Notes: generated by a model from the sequence alone, not told the origin. Shown: positions 17,260 through 27,489, counted from the first letter of the stretch. The stretch: 64,000 nt of DNA from Aliikangiella sp964411875 (GCA_964411875.1 CAYPMT010000001.1:7926-71925); one strand, 5' to 3'. Program-made: numbers and translations.

Positions 17260-20085
17260 TTAGAAATTACGGTAAGTCACACCTAAGATGTAAGACTGTC
17301 CAATTTCATCATATTGACCAAGATAACGTTTCTCACCACGATAACGATAGTTAGGCTCTTCATTTAAGTTAATCGCACTAAAGAAAACTTGAAAGTTATT
17401 GTTCACATTATATTTAGCTGTGAAGTCAATTTGTTTATGAGAGTCTTCATACAAGTCATTTCTTGAATCTTCAACATCGATTTCAAGAATTCGTTCGCTA
17501 ATATGAGCATAAGATAAACGTAAACTAAAGCCATATTTTTCATAACCAATAGCAAAATTATAAACTTCGTCAGCTTGTAATGGTAAATCGATTTTACTAT
17601 CTCGGCCATCAGCAGCTAGGCTTAAGTCTGCCTCACTGTTTGTGAAAGTGGCATTGGCCATTAATAAAAAGCCATCATAGGGGCTTGGCAAATCCATAAA
17701 CTGACGCGTCCAACTGAACTCTAACCCCATTAAGTCAGCCGACTCACCATTAAGTGGTAGTATAATTTCGTCAACATCATCAACTGTAACGTTACCAGCG
17801 TAAATGCTTGGGTCAACCGTGTCACCAACATTGGCACTGAAAATAAAGTTATCAATTTGTTTGTAGAATAAACCCGCACTTAACACACTATTTTTACCAG
17901 GGTAATAATCGACTGAAAAATCGATGTTCTGTGCTTCATAAGGTTCAAGTTCAGGATTACCTGCTTCAACACTCAGTTCGTTTTCACCATCATCATTTGT
18001 TTCAATTTCGATAGTGTCTGCCGTTGGTGTTAATTGACCAAAAGATGGACGAGCAATGGATTGGGTGTAGGCTGCGCGCATGATTAAATCATCTGATGGG
18101 CTGTAACGAACATTAATGCTTGGTAATACATGGCTGTAATCATTTTCAAAGCTGGTTGTACCAATTTGAATATCATCTTCACCGGCTACATCAACTTCTC
18201 TGACATTTGAACCGCTTGCTTTAAGATCAGTTTGCTCATAGCGAACACCATAAACAAAGCGCCAGTCATTAACATCAATTCGGCTCATTAAATAAAGCGC
18301 GGTAATATCTTCTTCCATAGTGTAATCGCGAGCAGAAACCGCTCTTGATTCATCAGTATCTTCTTCGAAACTGCCAACATTGTTAGCAACGAAGGCTCTC
18401 TGACGAGCATAGTCAATATAAGGACCATAGCGACCAAGTGTAAAGTCGGTATTACCTGAGACAAATTGATCAAGAGTTGCTGAGTCAAAGCCGCCGTCAT
18501 AAACACGAGCACTGACATCATTTTCTTTTTCTCTTGAACGGAGTTTAGCACCAAACTTAATATAACCCGTATGCTCACCAAACTTCATATCTTTAGTAAC
18601 GTCGATATTAAAAGAAGTTTCTTCATCTTTGGCTTTGTTGTTTTCTACAACGATTTCATTAAGCTCGAAGTTTGATGCATCTCTAGTGTCAGCTGAGGCA
18701 AAGATTGATGGATAAGTATTTAGGCCTAGGTTACGGTAACCGGCAAATTCCGCGCCTTCATACACAAATTCGGAATCGATACGGCCAGGTTCATTTTCTT
18801 CGGCTTTAGAGAGACCTAAAGTATATTCAATTGTCCATTCATCAATAATGTTTTCACCACCTAGCGCAATCGATGTGATTTCTTGTTCTTCAAAGCGATC
18901 TTTTAATTCGCGCTGAACCTCTGTGTTAGTTGCAGTTAAACTATTTTCATCGAAGGAAACATCGCCTTCATCTAATTTAAACTCAATACGATTACGAAAT
19001 TCTTGGTCAGAAAATTTACTGTAAAGGGAGCGTAAGTAGTAGCTGGCTGTTGCACTCGCTCTATAATCTAAATTTAAAGCAAAACCGTCACGCTCACGAG
19101 TAATCTGGTAATCACGCATTTCAAATTCTTCATGAAAGCGAGGTTGACCATCTTCAATTTCCCAACCACCATCAGACTCTATATTATCGGTACCAAACTT
19201 ACGCTCATTGGTTGATGCACTAACTGCAACACCTAGCTCACCACCGGCAAAATCAAAAACATTAGTATAAGTTGCGGCAAGCTTATGACCACCTTCACTT
19301 TCTAAGTCATTGTGGTAACCTTGTGCAGTAAGCTTATAGCTCATGCCATCTCTATCAAAAGCACTTAAACTTTTAATATTGATCGTTCCACCAATCGCAT
19401 CAGCATCTTGGTCAGGCGTTAAACTTTTAGTGACTTCAAGTGTTTCAACTAGGTCAGAAGGAATAACATCAAGGGCAACGTGGCGCTTATCACTTTCTGG
19501 TGCTGGAATATTTAAGCCATTAATTTTAGAAAGATTTAAACTTGGATCTAAACCGCGAATACCAACGAAACGACCTTCACCTTGATCACGTTCAATAAAA
19601 ACACCGCTAATACGCTGCAATGCTTCCGAAACATTTTCATCAGGTAGTTGACCAATTGAGTCTGATGCTACCACTGAAATTAAGTTATCAGATGCTCTCA
19701 TTTGGTTTAATGCACCAAATGCGCCAGCAGCTTGACCAAACACAATAATGTTTTCTATTTCTTCTGAATCGTCACCAATTTTAATAGTAACTTCTGTTGT
19801 GGTGTTATCAGAAATAGTGGTTTGTGTTTCAACGTTATCAGCACCAATGTAGGAAACAATGATCTTATATTCACCAGCAGTTAAGCTAGAAAATCTAAAA
19901 CGCCCATCATTACCACTTGTGGTTTCTATATTAGTGCCTTCAATGCTAATGATGGCACCTTCAAAAAAGACTTTTCCTGACTGGTCACTAATGCGCCCTT
20001 CGAGAACACCGGCAGCTTGCAGTTGAAAAGAAAGAATAGCTGCTACAAAGGCAACAGTAAATTGTTTAAATCGATAAAGAAACAT
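17260..20085 (-). CDS. TonB-dependent outer-membrane receptor with carboxypeptidase-like N-domain
   Basis: The ATG at 20085 gives a 941-residue protein with a clear signal peptide (FTVAFVAAILSFQLQAAG) and GGGGAT about nine bases upstream. A further upstream ATG would add 27 residues with no signal character. Domains in order: a carboxypeptidase-regulatory-like domain (VLEGRISDQSGKVFFEGAIIS, GEYKIIVSYIG), a TonB-box-like stretch (IENIIVFGQ), a plug (QLPDENVSEALQRISGVFIERDQGEGRFVGIRGL, here in two adjoining pieces) and a barrel ending VTYRNF. It is of the CirA/FecA-like large-receptor class. The adjacent phytase suggests import of phytate or its breakdown products. Confidence 0.9.
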   Translation of the reverse strand: MFLYRFKQFTVAFVAAILSFQLQAAGVLEGRISDQSGKVFFEGAIISIEGTNIETTSGNDGRFRFSSLTAGEYKIIVSYIGADNVETQTTISDNTTTEVTIKIGDDSEEIENIIVFGQAAGAFGALNQMRASDNLISVVASDSIGQLPDENVSEALQRISGVFIERDQGEGRFVGIRGLDPSLNLSKINGLNIPAPESDKRHVALDVIPSDLVETLEVTKSLTPDQDADAIGGTINIKSLSAFDRDGMSYKLTAQGYHNDLESEGGHKLAATYTNVFDFAGGELGVAVSASTNERKFGTDNIESDGGWEIEDGQPRFHEEFEMRDYQITRERDGFALNLDYRASATASYYLRSLYSKFSDQEFRNRIEFKLDEGDVSFDENSLTATNTEVQRELKDRFEEQEITSIALGGENIIDEWTIEYTLGLSKAEENEPGRIDSEFVYEGAEFAGYRNLGLNTYPSIFASADTRDASNFELNEIVVENNKAKDEETSFNIDVTKDMKFGEHTGYIKFGAKLRSREKENDVSARVYDGGFDSATLDQFVSGNTDFTLGRYGPYIDYARQRAFVANNVGSFEEDTDESRAVSARDYTMEEDITALYLMSRIDVNDWRFVYGVRYEQTDLKASGSNVREVDVAGEDDIQIGTTSFENDYSHVLPSINVRYSPSDDLIMRAAYTQSIARPSFGQLTPTADTIEIETNDDGENELSVEAGNPELEPYEAQNIDFSVDYYPGKNSVLSAGLFYKQIDNFIFSANVGDTVDPSIYAGNVTVDDVDEIILPLNGESADLMGLEFSWTRQFMDLPSPYDGFLLMANATFTNSEADLSLAADGRDSKIDLPLQADEVYNFAIGYEKYGFSLRLSYAHISERILEIDVEDSRNDLYEDSHKQIDFTAKYNVNNNFQVFFSAINLNEEPNYRYRGEKRYLGQYDEIGQSYILGVTYRNF

Positions 20086-20158
20086 TATATGAGTATCCCC
20101 AAACTTAAGGTTTGTTTTTATATAAATGCGGGATATTAATGGGGAGTGGTTACAAAAG

Positions 20159-20200
20159 TATGACAAAATAACAATTTAGCTAAACTGTTATTTTGTCATA
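20159..20200. repeat. 42-bp near-perfect palindrome between valS and the receptor gene
   Basis: Outer arms of 15 bases (20159-20173 and 20186-20200) are exactly complementary. One mismatched pair follows, then the centre TTTAGCTAAA is itself a perfect palindrome, so almost no loop remains. It lies 18 bases past the valS stop and 74 bases ahead of the receptor start. No long T-run follows on the valS strand. It could be a terminator, a protein-binding site, or both. Confidence 0.7.
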
Positions 20201-20218
20201 AAAGTATAATATTTAATA

Positions 20219-23086
20219 TTAGTCTAGATTAGCAAATTGTTGTTTTTGTTTGACTAACTTATCAAGTGATTGTTCGGCCTCGGTTAACTTTTCTTTTTCT
20301 TTGTTAACAACAGCAGCCGGTGCTCGTTCAACAAAGTTAGCATTGCTGAGTTTTCCGTTAAGTCGTTTGGTTTCTTGAGTGAGTTTATCGATTTCTTTAT
20401 TGAGTCGCTCAACTTCAGATTTAACATCAATCAATCCAGCTATGGGTACATGTATTTCTAGCTCATTGGCTAGCGCCATTGATGATGGTGGAATTTCTTT
20501 AGTCTGTTCCTCGATTGACTCTAATTTTGCTAGTGCGGATAGAAAGCCACGATACTCTTGTAACTTGTTTCTATCAAGGTCGTTCATATTGTTTAAAATA
20601 ACGCTAACCGGTTTTGCCGGGGATACATTCAGTTCACCTCGAATAGTTCGAACAGCGATAATAAAGGATTGTATCCAATCTAAGTCTGTTAAAGCTTTTT
20701 TATCAACCAAATCAGTATTAAAGGTTGGAAAAGCACTGATCATAATTGATTCAGATGACGCACTTGTCATAGGTTTTAGTTTTTGCCAAATTTCTTCGGT
20801 GATAAAAGGAATCATCGGATGAAGTAGTCGCATAGTTGTCTCGAGAACATTGACTAAGGTGTGGCGAGTACCACACTTTTGTTGTTCACTGTAATCATCA
20901 CTATATAAAATTGGTTTAGAAAGTTCTAAGTACCAATCACAATAGTCATTACGACTAAACTCATAAAGTGCTTGTGTAGCTAAGTCAAAGCGATATTGGT
21001 GAACATGTTTTTCAAAGTTAGTTATTGTGTTTTGAAGCCGACTAATAATCCAACGGTCGGCAATGCTAAGTTCGAGATCTGAATTGCTTGTATTAAGGTC
21101 GGAGCCTTTACCACAGTCTTGATTCTCGGTATTCATTAATACATAACGAGCGGCATTCCATAATTTATTACAATAGTTGCGGTAACCTTCGACGCGACCT
21201 AAATCAAAATTAATATCGCGACTGGTTGATGCGAGAGCACAAAAAGTCATTCTGAGTGCATCAGTACCATAAGACTCGATGCCTTCAGGGAATTGTTTCT
21301 TGGTGTTCTTTTTTATTTTTTCGGCATCTTTGGGATTCATTAAACCAAGCGTTCTTTTTTGCATGAGCTGATCAAGCTCGATGCCGTCGATCAGATCGAT
21401 TGGGTCTAAGACATTACCTTTTGACTTTGACATTTTTTGTCCCTTTTCATCACGGATTAGTCCAGTGATATAAACTTCTTTAAAAGGAACTTGATCAGTA
21501 AATTTGAGAGTCATCATAATCATACGAGCGACCCAAAAGAAAATAATATCAAAACCAGTAACTAATACACTTGAAGGTACAAACTTTTCCAGTTCAGGCG
21601 TTTTGTCTGGCCATCCCATGGTGGCAAAAGGCCAAAGTGCCGAGGAAAACCAAGTGTCGAGTACATCGTTGTCTTGATGAAGTTTTACATCATCACTTAA
21701 ATTGTTTTGCTTACGAATATCAGACTCGCTTTGTCCGACATAAACCTGACCTTGCTCATCATACCAAGCAGGGATGCGATGACCCCACCAAAGTTGACGG
21801 CTAATACACCAGTCTTGAATATTTTCCATCCAGTGATAATAAGTTTTATCCCAGTTTTCGGGTACAAATTTAATGTCACCATTTCGAACAGCATCTATCG
21901 CTGGTTTTGCAAGTGATTCGACAGCGACATACCATTGATCCGTGAGAAGTGGCTCGATAACCACATTACTGCGATCGCCTTTTGGCACTTTTAATGCGTG
22001 GTCATCAATTTTTTCTAACAGATCTAAGGATTCAAATTCAGTAATAATTTTTTTGCGAGCGTCAAAGCGATCAAGGTTAGCATATTGTTCAGGTAAGCTT
22101 TTATTGATATCCGTTAGCGTTTTACCAGAATAATCATAAACTTCTGCTAAAGCTAAAACTTTTGCTTCAGGTGATAATATATTAATTAAAGGTAATTGGT
22201 GTCTTTTGCCAACTTCATAGTCATTAAAATCATGGGCTGGCGTGATCTTGACACAGCCAGTACCGAATTCCATATCAACATAGTCATCAGCGATGATAGG
22301 AATTTCTCGATTAACTAAAGGCAAGATAATTGATTCGCCAATTAAGTTTTTATAGCGCTCGTCTTTTGGATTAACGGCAACAGCTGAGTCACCTAACATG
22401 GTTTCGGGTCGAGTAGTGGCAACCACTAAATAATTTTTTCCATCACTAGTTTTTGCATCATTGGCTAAGGGATAACGGAAGTGCCATAGAAAGCCTTTTT
22501 CATCATGATTTTCAACTTCTAAATCAGAAATGGCCGATTGAAACTTCGGATCCCAGTTAACTAGTCGTTTGCCGCGATAAATAATTTTTTCATTGTAAAG
22601 TTGAATAAAAACATCTTGAACGGCTTGGGATAATTTTTCGTCCATTGTAAAAGCTTCGCGAGTCCAATCCGGTGAATCACCTAGGCGACGCATTTGTTGG
22701 GTGATGGTATTGCCAGAGGTTTCTTTCCAATCCCAAACTTTTTCAATAAATTCTTCGCGGGTAAAATCTGTACGCTTTTTTCCTTCGGCATTAAGTAGGC
22801 GTTCTACAACCATTTGGGTTGCTATTCCTGCATGGTCAGTACCACATTGCCATAAGGTTTCATCACCTTTCATTCTATGGTAACGGGTTAGCGTGTCCAT
22901 GATAGTATGTTGAAAGGCATGTCCCATATGTAAACTGCCAGTGACATTAGGTGGCGGAATTAGAATGCAATAACTGTCAGTGTTTTCTTTATTTCCACAA
23001 GTTTCTTTAGCTTTAAAGTAATTTTTTTCTTCCCAGTTTTTATACCAGGCTTGTTCAATGTTTTGTGGCGTGTAGGATTTATCCAT
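20219..23086 (-). CDS. valS: Valyl-tRNA synthetase
   Basis: ValS charges tRNA-Val and edits misactivated threonine. The 955-residue protein shows the class I signature PPPNVTGSLHMGHAF near residue 40, the editing domain with TTRPETMLGD, the KMSKS loop QKMSKSKGNVLDP near 555, an anticodon-binding domain, and a C-terminal coiled coil (VERLNKEIDKLTQETKRL) that contacts tRNA. Length is usual for gammaproteobacteria. It is the last gene of pepA-holC-valS, a conserved order. Confidence 0.98.
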   Translation of the reverse strand: MDKSYTPQNIEQAWYKNWEEKNYFKAKETCGNKENTDSYCILIPPPNVTGSLHMGHAFQHTIMDTLTRYHRMKGDETLWQCGTDHAGIATQMVVERLLNAEGKKRTDFTREEFIEKVWDWKETSGNTITQQMRRLGDSPDWTREAFTMDEKLSQAVQDVFIQLYNEKIIYRGKRLVNWDPKFQSAISDLEVENHDEKGFLWHFRYPLANDAKTSDGKNYLVVATTRPETMLGDSAVAVNPKDERYKNLIGESIILPLVNREIPIIADDYVDMEFGTGCVKITPAHDFNDYEVGKRHQLPLINILSPEAKVLALAEVYDYSGKTLTDINKSLPEQYANLDRFDARKKIITEFESLDLLEKIDDHALKVPKGDRSNVVIEPLLTDQWYVAVESLAKPAIDAVRNGDIKFVPENWDKTYYHWMENIQDWCISRQLWWGHRIPAWYDEQGQVYVGQSESDIRKQNNLSDDVKLHQDNDVLDTWFSSALWPFATMGWPDKTPELEKFVPSSVLVTGFDIIFFWVARMIMMTLKFTDQVPFKEVYITGLIRDEKGQKMSKSKGNVLDPIDLIDGIELDQLMQKRTLGLMNPKDAEKIKKNTKKQFPEGIESYGTDALRMTFCALASTSRDINFDLGRVEGYRNYCNKLWNAARYVLMNTENQDCGKGSDLNTSNSDLELSIADRWIISRLQNTITNFEKHVHQYRFDLATQALYEFSRNDYCDWYLELSKPILYSDDYSEQQKCGTRHTLVNVLETTMRLLHPMIPFITEEIWQKLKPMTSASSESIMISAFPTFNTDLVDKKALTDLDWIQSFIIAVRTIRGELNVSPAKPVSVILNNMNDLDRNKLQEYRGFLSALAKLESIEEQTKEIPPSSMALANELEIHVPIAGLIDVKSEVERLNKEIDKLTQETKRLNGKLSNANFVERAPAAVVNKEKEKLTEAEQSLDKLVKQKQQFANLD

Positions 23087-23131
23087 AGCGATTTAATAAC
23101 TTAAATTGATTGATAATAATAGTGGAATAAA

Positions 23132-23557
23132 TTAAACGATTGTTCGGTGATTAAGAGCATAGCCGCGTTCCCGATAAAAGCGAAAACGTTCTCTGGCTTT
23201 TTCTTTTTTATCTTGATCGCCATAGGCGTATTCAAATACCCAATTGAAACGACTAAAAAACAAGGGGACATCTTGAGCAAGATTAATTAGAACATCGGGT
23301 TGTATATTTGGTTCTTGACCAAAACCAATTTCAATGGGGGGTTTTGTATCAGGATCTTCATCGACTAATTGATGAGGCAAAAAACTTTTTTTATCTGTCC
23401 AGAGCAATTCGTCAATTTTTTCTGCAGCGCGACGACTTTCTGTATGTACAAAAACTTTTTGGCCTTTGCGATAAGCACGCTTAATCACCTCACACAAATG
23501 AGTGTAAGGTGTTTGGCTGTTGTCAGTTTCTGACGAATAAAATTCAACTCGTGTCAT
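23132..23557 (-). CDS. holC: DNA polymerase III chi subunit
   Basis: Chi links the clamp loader to single-strand binding protein. The 141-residue product begins RVEFYS and contains KRAYRKGQKVFVHTESRRAAEKIDELLW, typical of HolC. The C-terminal part is longer and more basic than in E. coli. It lies between pepA and valS with short gaps (18 and 45 bases), as in most gammaproteobacteria. Confidence 0.93.
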   Translation of the reverse strand: MTRVEFYSSETDNSQTPYTHLCEVIKRAYRKGQKVFVHTESRRAAEKIDELLWTDKKSFLPHQLVDEDPDTKPPIEIGFGQEPNIQPDVLINLAQDVPLFFSRFNWVFEYAYGDQDKKEKARERFRFYRERGYALNHRTIV

Positions 23558-23575
23558 TGTTTAATTAGACTGCAG

Positions 23576-25069
23576 TTAATCTTCGCAGCGGTTAATTAAA
23601 TATTGAGTTAGTAATGGAACTGGACGACCCGTTGCACCCTTTTGTTTACCTGATTTCCAGGCAGTACCCGCTACATCTAAATGTGCCCAGTGATATTTTT
23701 TAGTATAGCGTTCTAGGAAACAGCCGGCAGTGATTGAGCCTGCTGATGAACCACCAATATTCGCCATATCAGCAAAGTTGCAATCGAGTTGTTCTTGGTA
23801 CTCATCACCAAGTGGTAAGCGCCAAGCATTATCGCCTGCGGTTTCACCAGCATTGAGTAGGTCGTGTGCAAGTGGATTGTGATTACTCATTAATCCTGAT
23901 TTGTGATGGCCTAATGCAACAATACAGGCACCGGTTAATGTTGCCACATCAATAACAACGTCAGGTTCAAATCGCTCGACGTAAGTTAATGCGTCACAAA
24001 GGACTAAACGTCCTTCAGCATCAGTATTAAGTATTTCAATGGTTTTGCCGGATAAAGAGGTAACAATATCGCCCGGTCGAGAAGCTTTACCACTTGGCAT
24101 ATTTTCAGCGGCAGCAATGACCATAATTAAGTTTATTGGCAGTTGCATTTGTACTGCGGCAACCATGGCACCAAAAACAGCGGCTGAACCACCCATGTCA
24201 TATTTCATTTCATCCATACCTTTTCCAGGCTTTAATGAAATACCGCCAGTATCAAAGGTAATACCTTTACCAACAAGTACGACTGGCTTTTGATCGGCTT
24301 TGCCAGCTTGGTAATTTAGGATAATCAGTTTTCCCGGTGTGTCAGAGCCTTTGGAAACCGAGATAAAAGCACCCATGCCCATTTCTTCCAGTTCAGATTC
24401 ATCCAATATTTGGCATTCAAGGTTATCATTATCAGATGCAAAAACTTTTGCTTGTTCGGCTAAATAAGTTGGATTAGCAATATTAGGCGGGCAGTTAGCC
24501 AAGTCTCTTGCTTTGTGACAACCTGCTGCAATAGCCAAGCCTTCTTCAATGGCTTTCTCGCCAATAGCAAGCTCTTTTCGGGTGGTTACATTAAAAGTGA
24601 GTCGTCTGAGTGGCCGACGGGTATTATCTTTTTTACTTTTAAACTCTTCGAAGGTGTAGAGAGTGTTTTGAGCAGCTTCTACAGCTTGACGAACTTTCCA
24701 ACGAGTATCACGACCTTTAACACTTAACTCACTTAAAAAGCATACGGCTTCCATAGAGCCAGTGTCATTTAATGTGGTAATAGCTTTGGCTATCACGTTT
24801 CGATAGGCTTTATCGCTAAAGTTTCGCTCTTTGCCACAACCAATCAGTAAAACGCGATCAGAAAGTGTATTAGGTACATTGTGTAAGAGCAAAATTTGAC
24901 CAAGCTTACCTTCCATATCACCCCGTCGTAAAAGGTTGCTTAAATAACCTTCACTGACTTCATCTATTTGCTCGCCCATGGAAGACAGTTTTCTAGATTC
25001 GAAAACACCAACAACAACACAAGCGCTACGTTGTTTTTCAGGATTACCACTTTTAACATTAAATTCCAT
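23576..25069 (-). CDS. pepA: Leucyl aminopeptidase PepA
   Basis: PepA is a hexameric two-metal M17 aminopeptidase; in E. coli it also binds DNA as an architectural factor at xer sites and carAB. The C-terminal catalytic domain has the metal and active-site segments VLVGKGITFDTGG and the M17 signature NTDAEGRL, with GASSAGSIT-like glycines later. The ATG at 25069 is chosen because AAGGT stands six bases upstream; a TTG one codon earlier is also open. The product is 497 residues, as usual. It heads pepA-holC-valS and is divergent from lptF. Confidence 0.97.
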   Translation of the reverse strand: MEFNVKSGNPEKQRSACVVVGVFESRKLSSMGEQIDEVSEGYLSNLLRRGDMEGKLGQILLLHNVPNTLSDRVLLIGCGKERNFSDKAYRNVIAKAITTLNDTGSMEAVCFLSELSVKGRDTRWKVRQAVEAAQNTLYTFEEFKSKKDNTRRPLRRLTFNVTTRKELAIGEKAIEEGLAIAAGCHKARDLANCPPNIANPTYLAEQAKVFASDNDNLECQILDESELEEMGMGAFISVSKGSDTPGKLIILNYQAGKADQKPVVLVGKGITFDTGGISLKPGKGMDEMKYDMGGSAAVFGAMVAAVQMQLPINLIMVIAAAENMPSGKASRPGDIVTSLSGKTIEILNTDAEGRLVLCDALTYVERFEPDVVIDVATLTGACIVALGHHKSGLMSNHNPLAHDLLNAGETAGDNAWRLPLGDEYQEQLDCNFADMANIGGSSAGSITAGCFLERYTKKYHWAHLDVAGTAWKSGKQKGATGRPVPLLTQYLINRCED

Positions 25070-25271
25070 CAAATTACCTTATTTATTAATGAGTTAATAC
25101 TAGGAGGCGTTGACTTACTGACTTAGCCCCGTAGGCTATGATATAGTTGCTTCACTACCTGATATCACCATCAAATTTGGGTTTATTAGTTAAGTAAAGT
25201 ATGAAAAATGCCAGTTTAACTGAAATAAATCCAATTTATAAGTAAAAGTCGTACTTTTCTGAGTAAATAAG

Positions 25272-26429
25272 TTGATTTTAAAGCGATATATTAATCATGA
25301 AATTTTACGTGTCACTTTGGCTGTGCTTTTAGTATTGATTTTAATTTTTTTAAGTACACGTTTTATTAAATTTATTCAATTAGCGGTTGATGGCTCTATA
25401 TCTTCTTCAGCAGTATTTAAACTTCTTGGATTACAGGTTCCAGCTGTAGCTGGTTTTTTGTTACCACTGTCTTTTTTTGTCGCTATTATGTTGGTGTTTG
25501 GACGACTTTATTCTGAGAGCGAAATGGCGGCGATAAAAAGCTTTGGATTGAGCGACTTTCGGTTAGCTAAAAATATTATTCCCTTAGCTATTATTTTGGC
25601 TTTAGTCGCTGGCTCATTAAGTTTTTGGGTAACACCTTGGTCGAGCTATCAGTCTAGGGCTTTGATGGTTAAGGAAGAGTCAGAAGCTCGTTATGGTGCT
25701 TTTTCTCCGGGAAAGTTTCAGGAAAATTCGGATCAGTCAGGTGTAGTATTTGTTAACGCCAAAAATGAACAAGGTGAAATTTTTGATATTTTTGCTGTAT
25801 CGGGTATTGATCAAGACGAGACTGAATTAACCATTACTGTGGCAAAGAGTGGTTATATGCTCCAGAAAAACGATTCTAAAAATCAAAAAAAGAATATTAA
25901 AGAGCAACGGAATAAAAAAAAGGATCACAAAAACCGAGATTATATGGTGCTCGAAAAGGGTGCTATTTATGCTTATGACAAGCAAAATGCTACTTGGGAA
26001 ATATCGGAATATGGTTCGCATTTTACTTTGCTAAAAGATCCTGAGGAAGGAAATATTAATCTAAAGACTCGAGCAATTGACAGCTTAACCTTATTGCAGA
26101 ACTATAATGCTGCCGCAGCTGCGGAAATACACTGGCGTTTATCAGCACCATTATCTATTTTATTATTATGTTTTTTAGCGGTTCCTCTTGCTAAAACTCA
26201 ACCACGCAAAGGTAAGTTTGCTCGTTTGTTGCCAGCTATGGCTATATACATTGTTTATGCATTGCTATTGATGAATTCGAGGCAATTAATTTCAAGTGGT
26301 AGTTTGCCTCAGTGGTTAGGTTTTTGGTGGATTCATTTACTCCTTTTAGTGGTTTGTTTGATTGCTTATCAGTCAGAGGCGATGAGTTATCGTCGTCGAT
26401 TTAAACAAAGGCAAGTCGTTAATGTTTAA
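25272..26429 (+). CDS. lptF: LPS export ABC permease LptF
   Basis: LptF pairs with LptG in the inner-membrane LptB2FG transporter that extracts lipopolysaccharide for delivery to the LptC-A-D bridge. The 385-residue protein has three N-terminal helices, a periplasmic jellyroll domain and three C-terminal helices. The start is TTG: an in-frame stop lies just upstream and the sequence ILKRYINHEILRVTLAVLLVLILIFL begins exactly where LptF does (written here only to mark the family start; see positions 1-10 for the match). An unusual lysine-rich insert occupies about residues 196-218. It overlaps lptG by eight bases. Confidence 0.94.
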   Translation: MILKRYINHEILRVTLAVLLVLILIFLSTRFIKFIQLAVDGSISSSAVFKLLGLQVPAVAGFLLPLSFFVAIMLVFGRLYSESEMAAIKSFGLSDFRLAKNIIPLAIILALVAGSLSFWVTPWSSYQSRALMVKEESEARYGAFSPGKFQENSDQSGVVFVNAKNEQGEIFDIFAVSGIDQDETELTITVAKSGYMLQKNDSKNQKKNIKEQRNKKKDHKNRDYMVLEKGAIYAYDKQNATWEISEYGSHFTLLKDPEEGNINLKTRAIDSLTLLQNYNAAAAAEIHWRLSAPLSILLLCFLAVPLAKTQPRKGKFARLLPAMAIYIVYALLLMNSRQLISSGSLPQWLGFWWIHLLLLVVCLIAYQSEAMSYRRRFKQRQVVNV

Positions 26430-27489
26430 ATTGATTGATCGATATATTGCGAGTCAGGTGATCGTAGCGAGCTTGTCGGTTCTTATATTGCTTGTTTGTT
26501 TAAGAAGCTTATTTAATTTAATTGATGAACTTGGTCATTCAGGTCAAGGTGATTATCAAATAACAGATGTCTTGCTTTACGTTGGATTAATGTTTCCGGC
26601 TAGATTGCTCGAGTTTTTCCCAATGAGCGTGTTAATTGGTGCATTGTTTGCGTTAGGTAATATGGCGACTCATAGTGAGCTAACTATTCTGCGTGCTTCA
26701 GGTATGACAAGTTGGCAGATTGCTTGGGCATCGATTAGGGCTTCTTTGATTTTGGTTTTACTGGCTTTTGCCCTTAGTGAATGGGTTTCCCCAGCCTCAA
26801 CTGAAAAAGCGCAACAATTGCGTACTGCTGCGATTAGTAGTGGTGAAGTTAGTTTTTCAAAAACTGGTTTTTGGGTAAAGCGTGATAATGAGATTATCCG
26901 GATAGGGCGTCTATTAGATAATGGACAACTAAGAAATATTACTTTCTATCAAATGTCATCGGATGCTCAGTTGATTGCTATTATTCAATCGTCTCAAGCA
27001 ATTGAAGTGGAGGGGCAGTGGCTTTTAAAGGATAATGTTGAAACCTATTTTCATCAAGATAATATTGAAACGCTTCATCAGAAATCGAGAGTTTGGTTAA
27101 ACCCATTACAGCAATCTCAGGTTAATACTTTAACGCTACAACCGGATTCACTAAGTTTATTGGGTGTGGTTCGTTATCTTGACTATCTTAGAGATAATGA
27201 ATTACCGACAGAATCTTTTGAGTTGATGTTTTGGCAGAAGCTTGTACAACCGATTGCAATTGCTGTAATGGTATTTTTGGCAACTTCTTTTGTATTTGGA
27301 CCCATGCGCAATGTTTCTATGGGAGCGAGAATATTATCTGGTGTTATGTTGGGTTTTGTGTTTCATTTGACTAGCCAGTCTTTTGGTCCAATTAGTTTAG
27401 TTTTTAATTTTTATCCTATGTTAGGTGCTATATTACCATTAGTCTTATTTGGCTTATTAGGTTTTTGGTTGATGCGGCGTAATAGTTAA
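26422..27489 (+). CDS. lptG: LPS export ABC permease LptG
   Basis: LptG is the second permease of the LptB2FG lipopolysaccharide exporter. The 355-residue protein shows the family N-terminus (LIDRYIASQVIVASL), the cytoplasmic coupling segment (HSELTILRASGMTSWQIAW) that meets LptB, a periplasmic beta domain, and C-terminal helices ending FGLLGFWLMRR. Its start overlaps the lptF stop by eight bases, so the two are likely translationally coupled. Confidence 0.96.
   Translation: MFKLIDRYIASQVIVASLSVLILLVCLRSLFNLIDELGHSGQGDYQITDVLLYVGLMFPARLLEFFPMSVLIGALFALGNMATHSELTILRASGMTSWQIAWASIRASLILVLLAFALSEWVSPASTEKAQQLRTAAISSGEVSFSKTGFWVKRDNEIIRIGRLLDNGQLRNITFYQMSSDAQLIAIIQSSQAIEVEGQWLLKDNVETYFHQDNIETLHQKSRVWLNPLQQSQVNTLTLQPDSLSLLGVVRYLDYLRDNELPTESFELMFWQKLVQPIAIAVMVFLATSFVFGPMRNVSMGARILSGVMLGFVFHLTSQSFGPISLVFNFYPMLGAILPLVLFGLLGFWLMRRNS

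Noticed and set aside
20159..20200. Pho box upstream of the phytase-linked receptor
   Set aside because: CTGTTAT and TTGTCAT-like words occur, but their spacing (8 bases) does not match the 11-base repeat of a Pho box; they are explained by the palindrome.
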